Assembly (NCBI GenBank): GCA_945878995.1
Contig: CAMCUN010000012.1
Span: 1 to 64,000 of the forward strand
Origin: Polaromonas sp. YR568
Lineage (GTDB): Bacteria; Pseudomonadota; Gammaproteobacteria; Burkholderiales; Burkholderiaceae_C
DNA: 64,000 nucleotides
Reading direction: 5' to 3'
Part shown: piece after piece, positions 8,375 to 17,332 of the stretch
Layout of the letters: every line of letters begins with the position of its first letter
Numbering within the stretch: the stretch's first letter is position 1
Notes under the pieces: generated by a model
What the model saw: the letters and a program-made list of their open reading frames with translations, nothing else
Databases searched by the model: none
Told to the model about the DNA's origin: nothing
Translations under genes and position numbers: made by a program

Positions 8375-9451
8375 TCAGCGGCCCACGCGAGGGGCCACCT
8401 TCTCGGCCATCAGCGTCATGGACTGACGGGCCAGCGCCGGGTCTTTCCAGTCCACGCCCGCGTAAAGCAGGGTGCCAAAGTCGCCGGTGACTTCGCGCAA
8501 TTCATGGAGCTTGTCGACCACCCGGTCTGGCGAGCCATGGATGACCAACTGCTCCATGACGCTTTCGAGCGTGACCTGCTCGTCCGGCATTTGGGGGTCA
8601 GACTTGAACACCCCCAGGGCACCGCGGCGCTTGAGCTTTTTGAACAAGGTGTTGTAGTAGTAGTGGTATGGGCCTGCGGGGTCCATGGCGTAGGCCTTGG
8701 CAGTGGCGTCGTCTTCGGCCACAAACACCGTTTTGGCCACGCGCCAGTTGGCTGAATCGGCCACGCGGCCACTGCGCTCACAGCCCTCGACGTACTTGGT
8801 CCAATGCGTGCGCACCCACTTGGGCAGCAAAAAGTTGGCAGAAATCGGCTCCCACCCACGGGCGGCGGCCTCGGCAATGCCCTGCGAAAAAGGGGCCACC
8901 GCCGTCACCACAATGGGCGGATGCGGGCGCTGGAGCGGCTTGGGGATGGTGCCCATGCCTGTTTCAGGAATGTGCGTGCGCGCAGAGCTGATGTTCCAGT
9001 ACTGGCCCTGGATGTTGTAGGGCGGATCGCTGGCCCAAATTTGCAAGACCTGGTTGATGGCCTCCAAAAACATGGCCGGCCTGGCCATGTCCATGTTGCC
9101 AAAGACCTCGGCGTCCGAGGGCAGTGCGCCCGGGCTGATGCCCAAAATGAAGCGCCCGCCTAAGAGGTGGTCGAGCATGGCAATTTCACTGGCCACCGCA
9201 GCGGGGTGGTGGTTGGGCATGTTGAGCGTGCCCGTGCCCAGCTTGATGCGGCGCGTGGCGTGGGCCAGCGTGGCCATGAAAATCGCGCTGGAGGTGATGT
9301 TTTCTTCAGGGTCGGTGGAATGCTCTCCACAGTAACCCTCGACAAAGCCCAACTCGTCGGCCAAGATGAACGCCTCCCTGTCTTCACGCAGAGATTGCTG
9401 CCAATCCTTGCCGATGGGGTGCATGGGCATAGTGAAGAAGCCGAGCTTCAT
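8375..9451 (-). CDS. LLM-class flavin-dependent monooxygenase (luciferase-like, LimB-type)
   Basis: This 358-aa bacterial-luciferase-fold protein begins MKLGFFTMPMHP and contains the family patterns RIKLGTGTLNMPNHHP and GRFILGISPGALPSDAEVFG. It lacks its own FAD or NADPH Rossmann domain, so it needs reduced flavin from a partner, and a reductase gene follows immediately. Overall flavour is closest to limonene-monooxygenase/alkanal-type LLM proteins; type II Baeyer-Villiger or epoxidation chemistry on a cyclic compound is possible. It is the first gene of the long minus-strand operon and is divergent from the IclR gene. Confidence 0.9.
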   Translation of the reverse strand: MKLGFFTMPMHPIGKDWQQSLREDREAFILADELGFVEGYCGEHSTDPEENITSSAIFMATLAHATRRIKLGTGTLNMPNHHPAAVASEIAMLDHLLGGRFILGISPGALPSDAEVFGNMDMARPAMFLEAINQVLQIWASDPPYNIQGQYWNISSARTHIPETGMGTIPKPLQRPHPPIVVTAVAPFSQGIAEAAARGWEPISANFLLPKWVRTHWTKYVEGCERSGRVADSANWRVAKTVFVAEDDATAKAYAMDPAGPYHYYYNTLFKKLKRRGALGVFKSDPQMPDEQVTLESVMEQLVIHGSPDRVVDKLHELREVTGDFGTLLYAGVDWKDPALARQSMTLMAEKVAPRVGR

Positions 9452-9541
9452 GCGAAATATCTCCTGCTGTGGTGGGTAGGCGGTGGCGCTTTGACCACCG
9501 TTTTTGCGCTTGGGCCAAGAAAGCCGAGCCTAAAAATTCTT

Positions 9542-9573
9542 ATTTTCGAAATTTAGTCTTTACTTTCGAAAAT
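9542..9573. promoter_or_regulatory. inverted-repeat operator upstream of the LLM monooxygenase operon
   Basis: Two perfect 10-bp inverted arms, ATTTTCGAAA (9542-9551) and TTTCGAAAAT (9564-9573), are separated by 12 bp. Each arm carries a self-complementary TTTCGAAA core. The site lies 91-122 bp upstream of the LLM start within the AT-rich divergent gap 9452-9832. It is the best-formed example of the motif seen across the island. The likely binder, the divergently encoded IclR protein, is inferred from position. Confidence 0.65.
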
Positions 9574-9672
9574 GTTAGCAGAACTCTTGCCCTCGAGCAA
9601 GCCTGAGCAGCAACTGATTGGCTTGCAAGACAGCAAGCCCAAACAGGGTTGACAATTGGCAAGACCGCTTGT

Positions 9673-9692
9673 ATTTTCGTAATATTGAAAAT
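9673..9692. promoter_or_regulatory. second inverted-repeat operator in the LLM/IclR divergent gap
   Basis: ATTTTC (9673-9678) and GAAAAT (9687-9692) form an inverted repeat around GTAATATT. The site is nearer the IclR gene, about 140 bp upstream of its start, as expected for an autoregulatory operator. The stretch 9700-9832 that follows has ordinary GC content and no recognised element. Confidence 0.5.
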
Positions 9693-9832
9693 TTATGCCT
9701 CTCTAGGAATTTTTAAACTGGCCTCAACCGTTTTCGCCTTGCGCCCTGGCCCCAAGCCCACCCCATGAATGCGCCTGTGCCTCCAAGCGCTGGGCATGCG
9801 GGCAGCATGGCCATCAACCTACATTTTCAAGC

Positions 9833-10708
9833 ATGAATCCTGACCGATACCTCCGAACCTTCTACATACTTAACTTGCTGGTATCGCACAAGGAAGGGCT
9901 TCGCCTGACTGAGATCAAGGACGCCTTGAAGCTGCCCGTGAGCAGCGTGCACAACGTGTTGCAAACCATGGTCAGCGCGGAGGTGGTGGTGGTCAACGAG
10001 GACTTGCGCTACTCCATTGGCCCGCGCACCGTCTCGCTGGCTTTGCGCACCGTTCAATCGCTGGACGTGCGCACCTTGGCCAGGCGGCCACTGCAAGACC
10101 TCGCCCGCGACATTGGTGACGATGTTTACCTGGGCGTTCGCTCTGGCCGGCGGGTGGTCTATGCGGACCGCATCTTGGGCACGCAGCGCATTTCGCTGGA
10201 CATCCGACTGGGCGAGCCGCTCTACATGCACAGCACCGCCACGGGCAAGCTGTTTGCTGCCAACGACGAGAAAATGGAGGCACTGGCCATGACGCTGGCC
10301 ATGCCCAAGTTGACTGCCAACACCATCACCGACCCGGCCGAGTTGGCGCAGGAGTACGCGCGCATTCGCGCCATGGGCTACGCCAAAAGCCTGGAAGAAT
10401 CGGCGGCGGGCATCGTCGGCTATGCCTTTCCGATTCGCGATGCAGAAGGCGAAATGACCGCGGCAGTCCACGTCTCGGTGCTTGCTTCGCAAGCCACCCG
10501 AGCGCACGAGCGCAAGTTGCTCAGCGATGCGCAGGCCTGCGCAGAACACATTGAGCGCCTGCTGGGCCACATCCGTGAGGGATCGAACAGCACATCGGGC
10601 AAAAGCGGCAACAGCAGCAGCAAAAGGAACACCATGCTCAAAGCGGCCCCAGCAGCCAAAACAAGCAAGGCCGTGAAAAGCCCGTCACGCCCCGTCACCA
10701 AGGTCTGA
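9833..10708 (+). CDS. IclR-family transcriptional regulator of the catabolic island
   Basis: This 291-aa protein has an N-terminal winged helix (residues about 6-65, with SHKEGLRLTEIKDALKLPVS) and a C-terminal IclR effector domain (DVYLGVRSGRRVVYADRI, STATGKLFAA, GYAFPIRD). IclR proteins usually control adjacent aromatic or organic-acid catabolism in response to a pathway metabolite. Odd feature: after about residue 250 there is a Ser/Lys/Ala-rich low-complexity tail, absent from typical 250-270 aa members. The gene is divergent from the LLM operon, and inverted AT-rich repeats in the shared gap are its probable targets. Confidence 0.92.
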   Translation: MNPDRYLRTFYILNLLVSHKEGLRLTEIKDALKLPVSSVHNVLQTMVSAEVVVVNEDLRYSIGPRTVSLALRTVQSLDVRTLARRPLQDLARDIGDDVYLGVRSGRRVVYADRILGTQRISLDIRLGEPLYMHSTATGKLFAANDEKMEALAMTLAMPKLTANTITDPAELAQEYARIRAMGYAKSLEESAAGIVGYAFPIRDAEGEMTAAVHVSVLASQATRAHERKLLSDAQACAEHIERLLGHIREGSNSTSGKSGNSSSKRNTMLKAAPAAKTSKAVKSPSRPVTKV

Positions 10709-10772
10709 CGCAGCCCTGCGGCAGGCCACACCGATGGCGGCTTGACATGCGCCCTGCCGGCCGATTTTGGAC

Positions 10773-10956
10773 CTGGCGATGCGTGGCGGGCCTCCAGCTT
10801 CACCGCAGGCCAACATTCGCCGGCAGGCCGGCTCCTACAGGGGTCGGGGACAGTCCAGGCGCGCGCCCTGGCTTTGTGGGAGCCAGCCTGCTGGCGATGC
10901 GTGGCGGGCCTCCAACTTCACCGCAGGCCAACATTCGCCGACAGGCCGGCTCCTAC
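10773..10956. repeat. duplicated 66-bp block containing REP-like palindromic repeats
   Basis: The segments 10773-10838 and 10891-10956 are direct repeats of 66 bp with two mismatches. They contain REP-like units: 10814-10839 and 10932-10956 in reverse orientation and 10875-10899 in forward orientation (core GGAGCCAGCCTGCTGGCGA). The remainder of the gap 10709-11142 holds no gene that I can support; the frames spanning it are translations of the repeats. Confidence 0.85.
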
Positions 10957-11086
10957 GTTGGGCGGGGCAGTCTGGGTCGTCACACATGGGTCCCTTCGCT
11001 GTGCGCACCGACCCGCAACAAAGCCCGCAAAAGAGCAGCAGTGGGGAAACATCGCCTCGACGGTGGGCCCCGTCACTGCTATAGTT

Positions 11087-11117
11087 TATTTCGATAGTGC
11101 GCAATTAATTTCGAATT
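11087..11117. promoter_or_regulatory. putative operator/promoter of the Bug receptor operon
   Basis: An AT-rich patch 26-56 bp upstream of the first Bug receptor start contains TTATTTCGAT (near 11087-11094) and AATTTCGAATT (11107-11117), related to the TTTTCGAA motifs elsewhere in the island. It sits directly after the GC-rich REP block, so the compositional change is sharp. Confidence 0.5.
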
Positions 11118-11142
11118 GACGAAAAACACCCAAGGAAAGCCC

Positions 11143-12141
11143 ATGATCCCATGCCATCGCCCCACACGCCGAGTCACCCTGCGCTGCGCCAGCGCCCTGC
11201 TGGCCATGGCCGGTCTGGGCCTGAGCACGCTGACATCAGCGCAATCCAACTACCCAGACAGGCCGGTCCGCCTGGTGGTGGGCTTTGCGCCCGGCGGCTC
11301 AGACATTTCAGGCCGCATCATTGCGCAAAAGCTCTCACAAATGTGGGGCCAGCAAGTCATTGTGGACAACCGGCCCGGAGCTGGGGGCAACATTGGCGCA
11401 GACGCTGTGGCCAAGGCGGCGCCCGATGGCTACACCTTGTTGCTGGCGGTCAATTCCTACACCATCAACACCACGGCCTACAAAAGCTTGAGCTGGGACC
11501 TGCTGCGCGACTTTGCACCGCTGGGGCGCTACGGCTTGTCGCCCATGGTGGTGGTGGTCAACGACAAACTGCCCGTGCGCACCTTCGGCGAGTTGATCAC
11601 CTATGCCAAGGCCAACCCGGGCAAGCTCAATTACGGCTCGGCCGGGCCTGCCACCGCCCCGCACCTGGCCAGCGAAGACTTCTCGCACAAGACCGGCTTG
11701 AAAATGACTCACATCCCCTACAAGGGCTCTGGCCCCTCGGTACAAGCCCTGCTGGCCGATGAGGTGCAGCTGTCTTTTGGCGCGCAATCGGCCTTCGACG
11801 CCTTCATTAAGGCCGGCCGGCTGCGGCCACTGGCAGTGACCACAGCGACCCGACAGTCCCTGATGCCGGACGTTCCCACCATCAAAGAGGCCAGTGGCAT
11901 CGATTTTTCAGCCGAAATTTGGTATGGCCTGGTCGGTCCCGCCAAGATGCCAGCGGCCCTGGTCAACAAGATCAGTGAAGACCTGCGCAAAGTGGTCGCC
12001 GACCCCGACACCCAGGCGCGTTTGCGCGATACAGGTGTGCAGTCGGCGTTCTTGAATGCCGCAGACATGGGCGAGCTCATGAAGAGCAATGTCGCCACCT
12101 GGCGTGCCGTGATCAACCGATTACAAATCAGCCTCGACTGA
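11143..12141 (+). CDS. Bug-family tripartite tricarboxylate transporter substrate-binding protein
   Basis: This 332-aa periplasmic receptor has an Arg-rich N-terminus, a hydrophobic signal segment ending in TSAQ, and the family hallmarks YPDRPVRLVVGFAPGGSDI and VVDNRPGAGGNIGA. Bug proteins bind carboxylates and related small acids and normally feed TctAB, but no TctA or TctB gene is nearby. The start is ATG 11143, supported by AAGGAAA a few bases upstream; an upstream in-frame TTG (11116) is less likely. It is the first gene of a five-gene plus-strand operon. Confidence 0.92.
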   Translation: MIPCHRPTRRVTLRCASALLAMAGLGLSTLTSAQSNYPDRPVRLVVGFAPGGSDISGRIIAQKLSQMWGQQVIVDNRPGAGGNIGADAVAKAAPDGYTLLLAVNSYTINTTAYKSLSWDLLRDFAPLGRYGLSPMVVVVNDKLPVRTFGELITYAKANPGKLNYGSAGPATAPHLASEDFSHKTGLKMTHIPYKGSGPSVQALLADEVQLSFGAQSAFDAFIKAGRLRPLAVTTATRQSLMPDVPTIKEASGIDFSAEIWYGLVGPAKMPAALVNKISEDLRKVVADPDTQARLRDTGVQSAFLNAADMGELMKSNVATWRAVINRLQISLD

Positions 12142-12184
12142 GACTTTGCAAGCACCCACTTTAAAGCCAACAAGGAGACTCACC

Positions 12185-13183
12185 ATGAGCCAAGGTACCG
12201 CCGGTTTTTTACAACGCCGCCACATCCTCGGCGCCGCAGCCGGCCTGGGATTGGGCCTGAGCAGCCTGAGCGCCACGGCGCAAATGCCCGCCAGCGACAG
12301 CGCCGCCAGGCTGTTTGTAGGCTTTCCGCCGGGCGGCTCGGGAGACTTGTTTGCACGCATCTTGGCAGACGCTCTGCGCGAAGAGCTCAGCCGACCCGTG
12401 GTGGTGGAGAACCGCCCTGGCGCGGGCGGTCTGACCGTGGCGGTGAATTTCTTGCGGGCCCCCAAAGACGGCAGCCACCTCATGCTGGCCACTGGCTCCA
12501 CAGCGGTGTCGGCACCTATTTCTCGGGCCAAGCCACCTTACAACCCCATTGATGATTTTCAGTGGGTAGCGCTGCTCACCAATGCACCCTTTGTCATTGC
12601 GGTCAACCCTGCCCTGCCCGTGACCGACTTGCCCGGCTTGGTGGCCCACTGCAAAGCCAATGCGGGCAAGCTGTCGTATGGGCATGCCGGTTTGGGGACC
12701 ACGGTGCACTTGGCCGCCGAGCTGTTCAAAGACCGCGCCGGCCTGCAGGTGCTGGACGTGCCCTACGCTGGCAGTGCTGGCGCCATCACCGACACCATCG
12801 CGGGCAATGTGCAATTCATTGTGGAAACATCAGGCACCTTGCTGCCCCACCACAAGAGCGGCAAGCTGCGCATCATCAGCAGCATGGCCGAGGCGCGGGA
12901 GAAAATTTCACCCGACATTCCTACTGCGCGAGAAGCTGGCTACGACCTGATTGCAGGCACCTCCAACTTGTTGGCCGCGCCCCAAGGCACACCAGCCGAC
13001 ATAGTGGAGCACTTAGCGAGGTCCACAGTGCGCGCCATGCAAAGACCATCGGTCCAGCAAAGGCTTGACCAACTGGGCATTCAAGCCTTCACCAAGTCAA
13101 GCCCAGAGTTGGCGCGCCAGTATGTGACGGCCGAGGTCAACCGCTGGTCTGCAGTGGTCAAAAAGCTTGGCATCGCGCTCTGA
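12185..13183 (+). CDS. second Bug-family substrate-binding protein
   Basis: This 332-aa Bug receptor has a twin-Arg-like signal region (QRRHILGAAAGLGLGLSSLS, residues 11-30) before an AQ cleavage site, then the hallmarks LFVGFPPGGSGD and VVENRPGAGG. The start at ATG 12185 follows an AAGGAG Shine-Dalgarno. It is a divergent paralogue of the preceding gene, so the pair may sense or deliver two related acids. The absence of a membrane partner suggests use of a distant TctAB or a sensory role. Confidence 0.92.
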   Translation: MSQGTAGFLQRRHILGAAAGLGLGLSSLSATAQMPASDSAARLFVGFPPGGSGDLFARILADALREELSRPVVVENRPGAGGLTVAVNFLRAPKDGSHLMLATGSTAVSAPISRAKPPYNPIDDFQWVALLTNAPFVIAVNPALPVTDLPGLVAHCKANAGKLSYGHAGLGTTVHLAAELFKDRAGLQVLDVPYAGSAGAITDTIAGNVQFIVETSGTLLPHHKSGKLRIISSMAEAREKISPDIPTAREAGYDLIAGTSNLLAAPQGTPADIVEHLARSTVRAMQRPSVQQRLDQLGIQAFTKSSPELARQYVTAEVNRWSAVVKKLGIAL

Positions 13184-13190
13184 GAAATCC

Positions 13191-15398
13191 ATGCCCGTGG
13201 AAGACTTGCACGACAGCCAGTTGGCCGATGCCGCCCGAGCCTTGTTGGCGCCGCGCAGCGTGGTCCTGATAGGTGCCTCGGACAAATCCCGCTGGTCGAC
13301 CAGCGTGTACGACAACTTGACTCGCCACGCGTACGCGGGCGGCCTGCACCTGGTCAATCCACGCGGTGCCATAGCGCATGGCCGCGTTTGCGCCACCCAC
13401 TGCGCAGCCGTGGGCGAGCCACTGGACTTGGGGCTCATCATGGTGCCCCGTGAAGCCGTGCCTCAGGCCTTGGATGATTTGGCAGGCGCTGGCGGGCGCT
13501 CTGCCGTCATCTTGAGCGCGGGCTATGCCGAGCTTGGCCCCGCAGGCCGTGCCGAACAAGACGCTCTTTTGGGTTTGGCCAAGCAGCGCGGCATTCGGCT
13601 GCTGGGCCCCAACTGCTTGGGCTTCATCAATTTCACGCAAAACGCCATCGCCTGGACCACGCCCGTGCAGGCGCCTTCGCGCGCGCATGGTGTAGCGATC
13701 GTGTCACAAAGCGGCGCCACGGCGCATTTTCTTGCTCAGTTGGCGCATCAGCAGGACGTGGGGCTGAGCCATGTCATCTCCACCGGCAACGAGGCAGACC
13801 TGGACATCACCAGCTTTATCGACTGCTTGATTGAAGAGCCGCAGACACGCGCCATTGCGGTTTTTGCCGAGACAGTGCGGGATCCGGAGCGCTTTTTACG
13901 GGTGGCCGCACGGGCCTTGCGAGCTGGCAAACCCTTGGTGGTGCTCAAGGTCGGATCCAGCGAGGTGACCGCCCAATCTGCCTTGGCACACACCGGGGCC
14001 TTGGTCGGGGATGACAGGGTGTTCGACGGCATTTGCCAGCAGTTTGGAATCCTGCGCACCTGCGCCATGGAGGACCTGCTGGCCACCGCCGACATTGCCG
14101 GTCGCTGCGGCGTGTTGAGCGGGCGGGGCGTAGGCATAGTGACCAACTCGGGGGGGGTGGGCGAGATTGCGGCCGATACCGCGCACCGCCATGGCCTGGT
14201 GCTGCCACCACTTAATGACGCCGCAACAGCCGCCATGGTGTGCACCATCCCAGCCGTGGCCACCGCCCAAAACCCACTGGACCTCACCGGTACCGTCACT
14301 CCTGAACAATGCGAGGGCGCAGTGCGGGCCATGGCGGGCGTGACCGATTGCGCCGCACTTCTTTGCCCCTGGTACGACATTCCCAGCGAGCCCCACCAGG
14401 TCAGTGAACGATTGACCGCTTTGCACCTGCACCTGGCGCGCGGACTGCGTGAGGCAGGCGTGCCGGGGTTCTTGGTCAGCTACACGCCAGCAGTGGTCAA
14501 CGAGATGGCGCGCCAGACGATTGCCGAGATAGGCGCCAATTACTTGGCTTGCGGGATGGACCGAGCGCTGACGGGGCTGGCCGGTGCGGCGCGATGGTCA
14601 CAGCGTTATTTGGAAGCGTCCAATGGCTCAGCCGAGCCGCCGCCTCGCTCAGCGCCTGCGCCTGCTTTTAAAAACCACAGCCCTCACTGGCGACCGCGCT
14701 CTGAGCGCGAGGCACTGGACGCGCTGGCCTCTTGGGGCGTGCCAGTGGTCCCTGGCCGCATGGCCACGACGGCCGAGCAAGCGGTGCAATGCGCGCAAAC
14801 CTGGAACGGCCCTGTGGTGCTCAAGGTGGCCAGCGCCGATATTGCCCACAAAAGCGACATAGGCGGGGTGATTTTGAACCTGCGCGGTGAGGATGCGGTC
14901 AGACAAGCCTTTGCACAAATCACCCATGCAGCCCGCCTGCATGCGCCTGCGGCCAGGCTCGATGGGGTGGTGGTGGCCCCCATGCGGCCGCCGGGCACCG
15001 AGCTGCTGGTCGGATTCAGTCGCGATTCACTGTGGGGGCCTGTGATGGCCGTCGGCTTGGGCGGCGTCTGGGTCGAGGTGCTGCAAGACGTGGCTTTGCG
15101 CCCCCTGCCCGTCAGCGCCCAGGAAGCACTCCGCATGCTCCACAGCTTGCGGGGGCTGCCGCTGCTGCAAGGCCACCGCGGCTTGCCTGCCGCCCATCTG
15201 GACGTGCTGGCGACGGTGATCGCGCGCATCAGCCAGGCCATGACCGATCTGGGACCCGATCTGCTTGAACTCGACATCAACCCGCTGTGGGTGCGCGGCG
15301 ATCAGGTGGAGGCGCTTGACGCTCTGATGGTTTGGCGGCCCGATGAGCCAGCCGTCAACCCGCCCGAACACACCGCGCCTGCTGACCATTTAATGTGA
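13191..15398 (+). CDS. NDP-forming acyl-CoA synthetase (acetate-CoA ligase family)
   Basis: This 735-aa fusion enzyme has a CoA-binding Rossmann domain (VVLIGASDKSRWSTSVYDNL, residues about 22-41), succinyl-CoA-ligase-like domains (LLGPNCLGFIN) and a C-terminal ATP-grasp domain (GPVVLKVASADIAHKSDIGG). Such enzymes make acyl-CoA from an acid, CoA and ATP, giving ADP. The start ATG 13191 lies 7 bp after the upstream stop; a longer frame would overlap that gene. This is a second, mechanistically different CoA-activating enzyme in the island, possibly for a later acidic intermediate. Confidence 0.92.
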   Translation: MPVEDLHDSQLADAARALLAPRSVVLIGASDKSRWSTSVYDNLTRHAYAGGLHLVNPRGAIAHGRVCATHCAAVGEPLDLGLIMVPREAVPQALDDLAGAGGRSAVILSAGYAELGPAGRAEQDALLGLAKQRGIRLLGPNCLGFINFTQNAIAWTTPVQAPSRAHGVAIVSQSGATAHFLAQLAHQQDVGLSHVISTGNEADLDITSFIDCLIEEPQTRAIAVFAETVRDPERFLRVAARALRAGKPLVVLKVGSSEVTAQSALAHTGALVGDDRVFDGICQQFGILRTCAMEDLLATADIAGRCGVLSGRGVGIVTNSGGVGEIAADTAHRHGLVLPPLNDAATAAMVCTIPAVATAQNPLDLTGTVTPEQCEGAVRAMAGVTDCAALLCPWYDIPSEPHQVSERLTALHLHLARGLREAGVPGFLVSYTPAVVNEMARQTIAEIGANYLACGMDRALTGLAGAARWSQRYLEASNGSAEPPPRSAPAPAFKNHSPHWRPRSEREALDALASWGVPVVPGRMATTAEQAVQCAQTWNGPVVLKVASADIAHKSDIGGVILNLRGEDAVRQAFAQITHAARLHAPAARLDGVVVAPMRPPGTELLVGFSRDSLWGPVMAVGLGGVWVEVLQDVALRPLPVSAQEALRMLHSLRGLPLLQGHRGLPAAHLDVLATVIARISQAMTDLGPDLLELDINPLWVRGDQVEALDALMVWRPDEPAVNPPEHTAPADHLM

Positions 15399-15411
15399 CC
15401 CTGAAAGCCCC

Positions 15412-16542
15412 ATGAAAACCCCTTTGTGCCAACGGCTGGGCTGCGAGCTGCCGATTTTTGCTTTTTCTCACTGCCGCGACGTGGTGGTCGCTGTCACCCG
15501 CGCTGGCGGATTTGGGGTGTTGGGCGCGTCTACCTTTTCACCCCAGCAGCTCGAGGCCGAACTGAACTGGATCGACAAACATGTCGAGGGCAGGCCCTAT
15601 GGTGTCGATGTGATCATCCCCACGCGCTACGACCAGGCGTCAGAAAACAGCACCGAAGACTTGCGCGCGCTGATTCCACAGGTCCACAGGGATTTCATGG
15701 AAAACCTGCTGTCTCAGGCGGGCGTGGCAGACTTGCCCGCTGGTGAGAAAGAAAGGATCGAACAAGAAATTGTCGATGGTCGCGGCAACATGACCCCCGA
15801 CGGCGCCAGGCGGCTGCTGGCGGTCGCGCTGACCCATTCGCAGGTGAATTTTGTGGTCAGCGCCCTGGGCTCTCCGCCGCCTGACGTGGTGGCCGAGCTG
15901 CGTGGTCGCGGCATCTTGATTGGCGCCCTGTGTGGCAAAGCCGAGCACGCGGTGCGCCACATCGCAGCAGGCGTCGATGTGATCGTGGCCCAAGGCACCG
16001 AGGCGGGCGGCCACACGGGCGAGATTGCCACCATGGTGTTGGTGCCCCAGGTGGTCGAGGCCTGTGGCGACAGCGTGGCCGTGCTGGCCGCAGGCGGCAT
16101 TGCCCGTGGCAGCCAAATTGCAGCCGCTCTGGCGCTGGGTGCACAAGGTGTATGGTGCGGCACGGTGTGGCTGGGCACGCGAGAAAGCGAGCTCAACCCA
16201 TTTGAAAAGAGTGTGCTCTTTGGAGCCCGCGCTGACGATGCCGTCAGACGCAAGGCCCGCACAGGCAAAACTGTGCGCATGCTCAAAAGTCAGCTGTCTG
16301 AGGCCTGGGAGCAGCCAGGCGCGCCACCTTACCTGCCCACCCCTTTGCAGGGCATTCTCTACAACGAAGCACACGCACGCGTGGTGCGGGCCCAGCGCAA
16401 AGACCTTTACTCCGCGCCAGCCGGACAGGTGGTGGGCATGATCAACGAAGAAACCAGCGTGCGTGAGCTGATGTACCGCATGCAGACCGAATACCTGGAA
16501 GCCGTCGAACGCCTGCAGCGGCTCAACGTCGCCCACGATTGA
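15412..16542 (+). CDS. nitronate monooxygenase family protein (FMN, TIM barrel)
   Basis: This 376-aa protein is of the NPD/2-nitropropane-dioxygenase family. The FMN phosphate-binding region is visible as AQGTEAGGHTGE (about residues 193-204) followed by VLAAGGIARG and ALGAQGVWCGT. Members of this family in catabolic clusters often act as quinone reductases, enoyl reductases or unknown oxygenases rather than on nitronates. It is 13 bp downstream of the acyl-CoA synthetase gene and 12 bp upstream of the crotonase gene, in one operon. The substrate cannot be inferred. Confidence 0.88.
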   Translation: MKTPLCQRLGCELPIFAFSHCRDVVVAVTRAGGFGVLGASTFSPQQLEAELNWIDKHVEGRPYGVDVIIPTRYDQASENSTEDLRALIPQVHRDFMENLLSQAGVADLPAGEKERIEQEIVDGRGNMTPDGARRLLAVALTHSQVNFVVSALGSPPPDVVAELRGRGILIGALCGKAEHAVRHIAAGVDVIVAQGTEAGGHTGEIATMVLVPQVVEACGDSVAVLAAGGIARGSQIAAALALGAQGVWCGTVWLGTRESELNPFEKSVLFGARADDAVRRKARTGKTVRMLKSQLSEAWEQPGAPPYLPTPLQGILYNEAHARVVRAQRKDLYSAPAGQVVGMINEETSVRELMYRMQTEYLEAVERLQRLNVAHD

Positions 16543-16554
16543 AAAGAGCAGCCC

Positions 16555-17319
16555 ATGTCCGATGAAGTGCTGGTCGAACACGACGATGGCTTGGTGATCG
16601 TCACCATCAACCGCCCTGAGCAGCGCAACGCAGTCAACCGCGCTGTGTCTTACGCGGTGTGCGAGGCGATTGACGAGATGGACCGCAACCCAGCTCTGCG
16701 CGTGGGCATTTTGACCGGGGCCGGCGGTCACTTTTGTGCGGGCATGGACCTCAAGGCTTTTTTGCGGGGTGAGGTCACGCGCGTAGAAGGGCGCGGCATT
16801 TTGGGCTTGGCGCGCACGCCGCCTGTCAAACCTTTGATTGCCGCCGTGGAGGGCTACTGCCTGGCCGGGGGCTTTGAGTCCATGCTGTGCTGCGACCTGG
16901 CGGTGGTGGCGCGCAATGCGCAGTTCGGCCTGCCTGAAGCCAAGCGCGGCCTGGCCGCCGCTGCCGGCGGCCTGATGCGGCTGCCCCGCCTGTTGCCCCA
17001 GCGCATCGCCATGGAAATGGCTTTGACCGGCGACATGTACGGCGCCGAGCAGCTGGCCGCTTACGGCCTGTTCAATGCGGTGGTGGAGCCCGGTCAAGCG
17101 CTCCATGAAGCGCGCCAACTGGCGCGGCGCATCATGGTCAATGCGCCGCTGTCGGTGGCCGCGAGCAAGCGCGTGATTGTGGAGCAGCGCGACTGGCCGA
17201 TCTCCGAGATGTTTGAGCGCCAAGAGCCCATCACCGCACCCGTGCTGGCCAGCCAAGACGCCCGCGAGGGTGCGGCAGCGTTTGCGCAGCGCCGGCCGCC
17301 CCAGTGGCGCGGCCAGTGA
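16555..17319 (+). CDS. enoyl-CoA hydratase/isomerase (crotonase family)
   Basis: This 254-aa crotonase-fold enzyme has the oxyanion-hole segment GAGGHFCAGMDLKAF (about residues 55-69) and the second signature GYCLAGGFESMLCCDLAV. The FGLPEAKRGL element holds one acid residue typical of hydratases. It would add water to, or isomerise, an enoyl-CoA made by the acyl-CoA dehydrogenase of the divergent operon. It is the last gene of the plus-strand operon and converges on the SDR gene with only 13 bp between stops, where I see no terminator. Confidence 0.92.
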   Translation: MSDEVLVEHDDGLVIVTINRPEQRNAVNRAVSYAVCEAIDEMDRNPALRVGILTGAGGHFCAGMDLKAFLRGEVTRVEGRGILGLARTPPVKPLIAAVEGYCLAGGFESMLCCDLAVVARNAQFGLPEAKRGLAAAAGGLMRLPRLLPQRIAMEMALTGDMYGAEQLAAYGLFNAVVEPGQALHEARQLARRIMVNAPLSVAASKRVIVEQRDWPISEMFERQEPITAPVLASQDAREGAAAFAQRRPPQWRGQ

Positions 17320-17332
17320 GCCGCGCGCCCGC

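Noticed and set aside
15640-17256. Minus-strand open frame of 538 codons
   Set aside because: It is antisense to the nitronate-monooxygenase-like and crotonase genes, both with clear motifs; the translation has a His/Gln-rich shadow composition.
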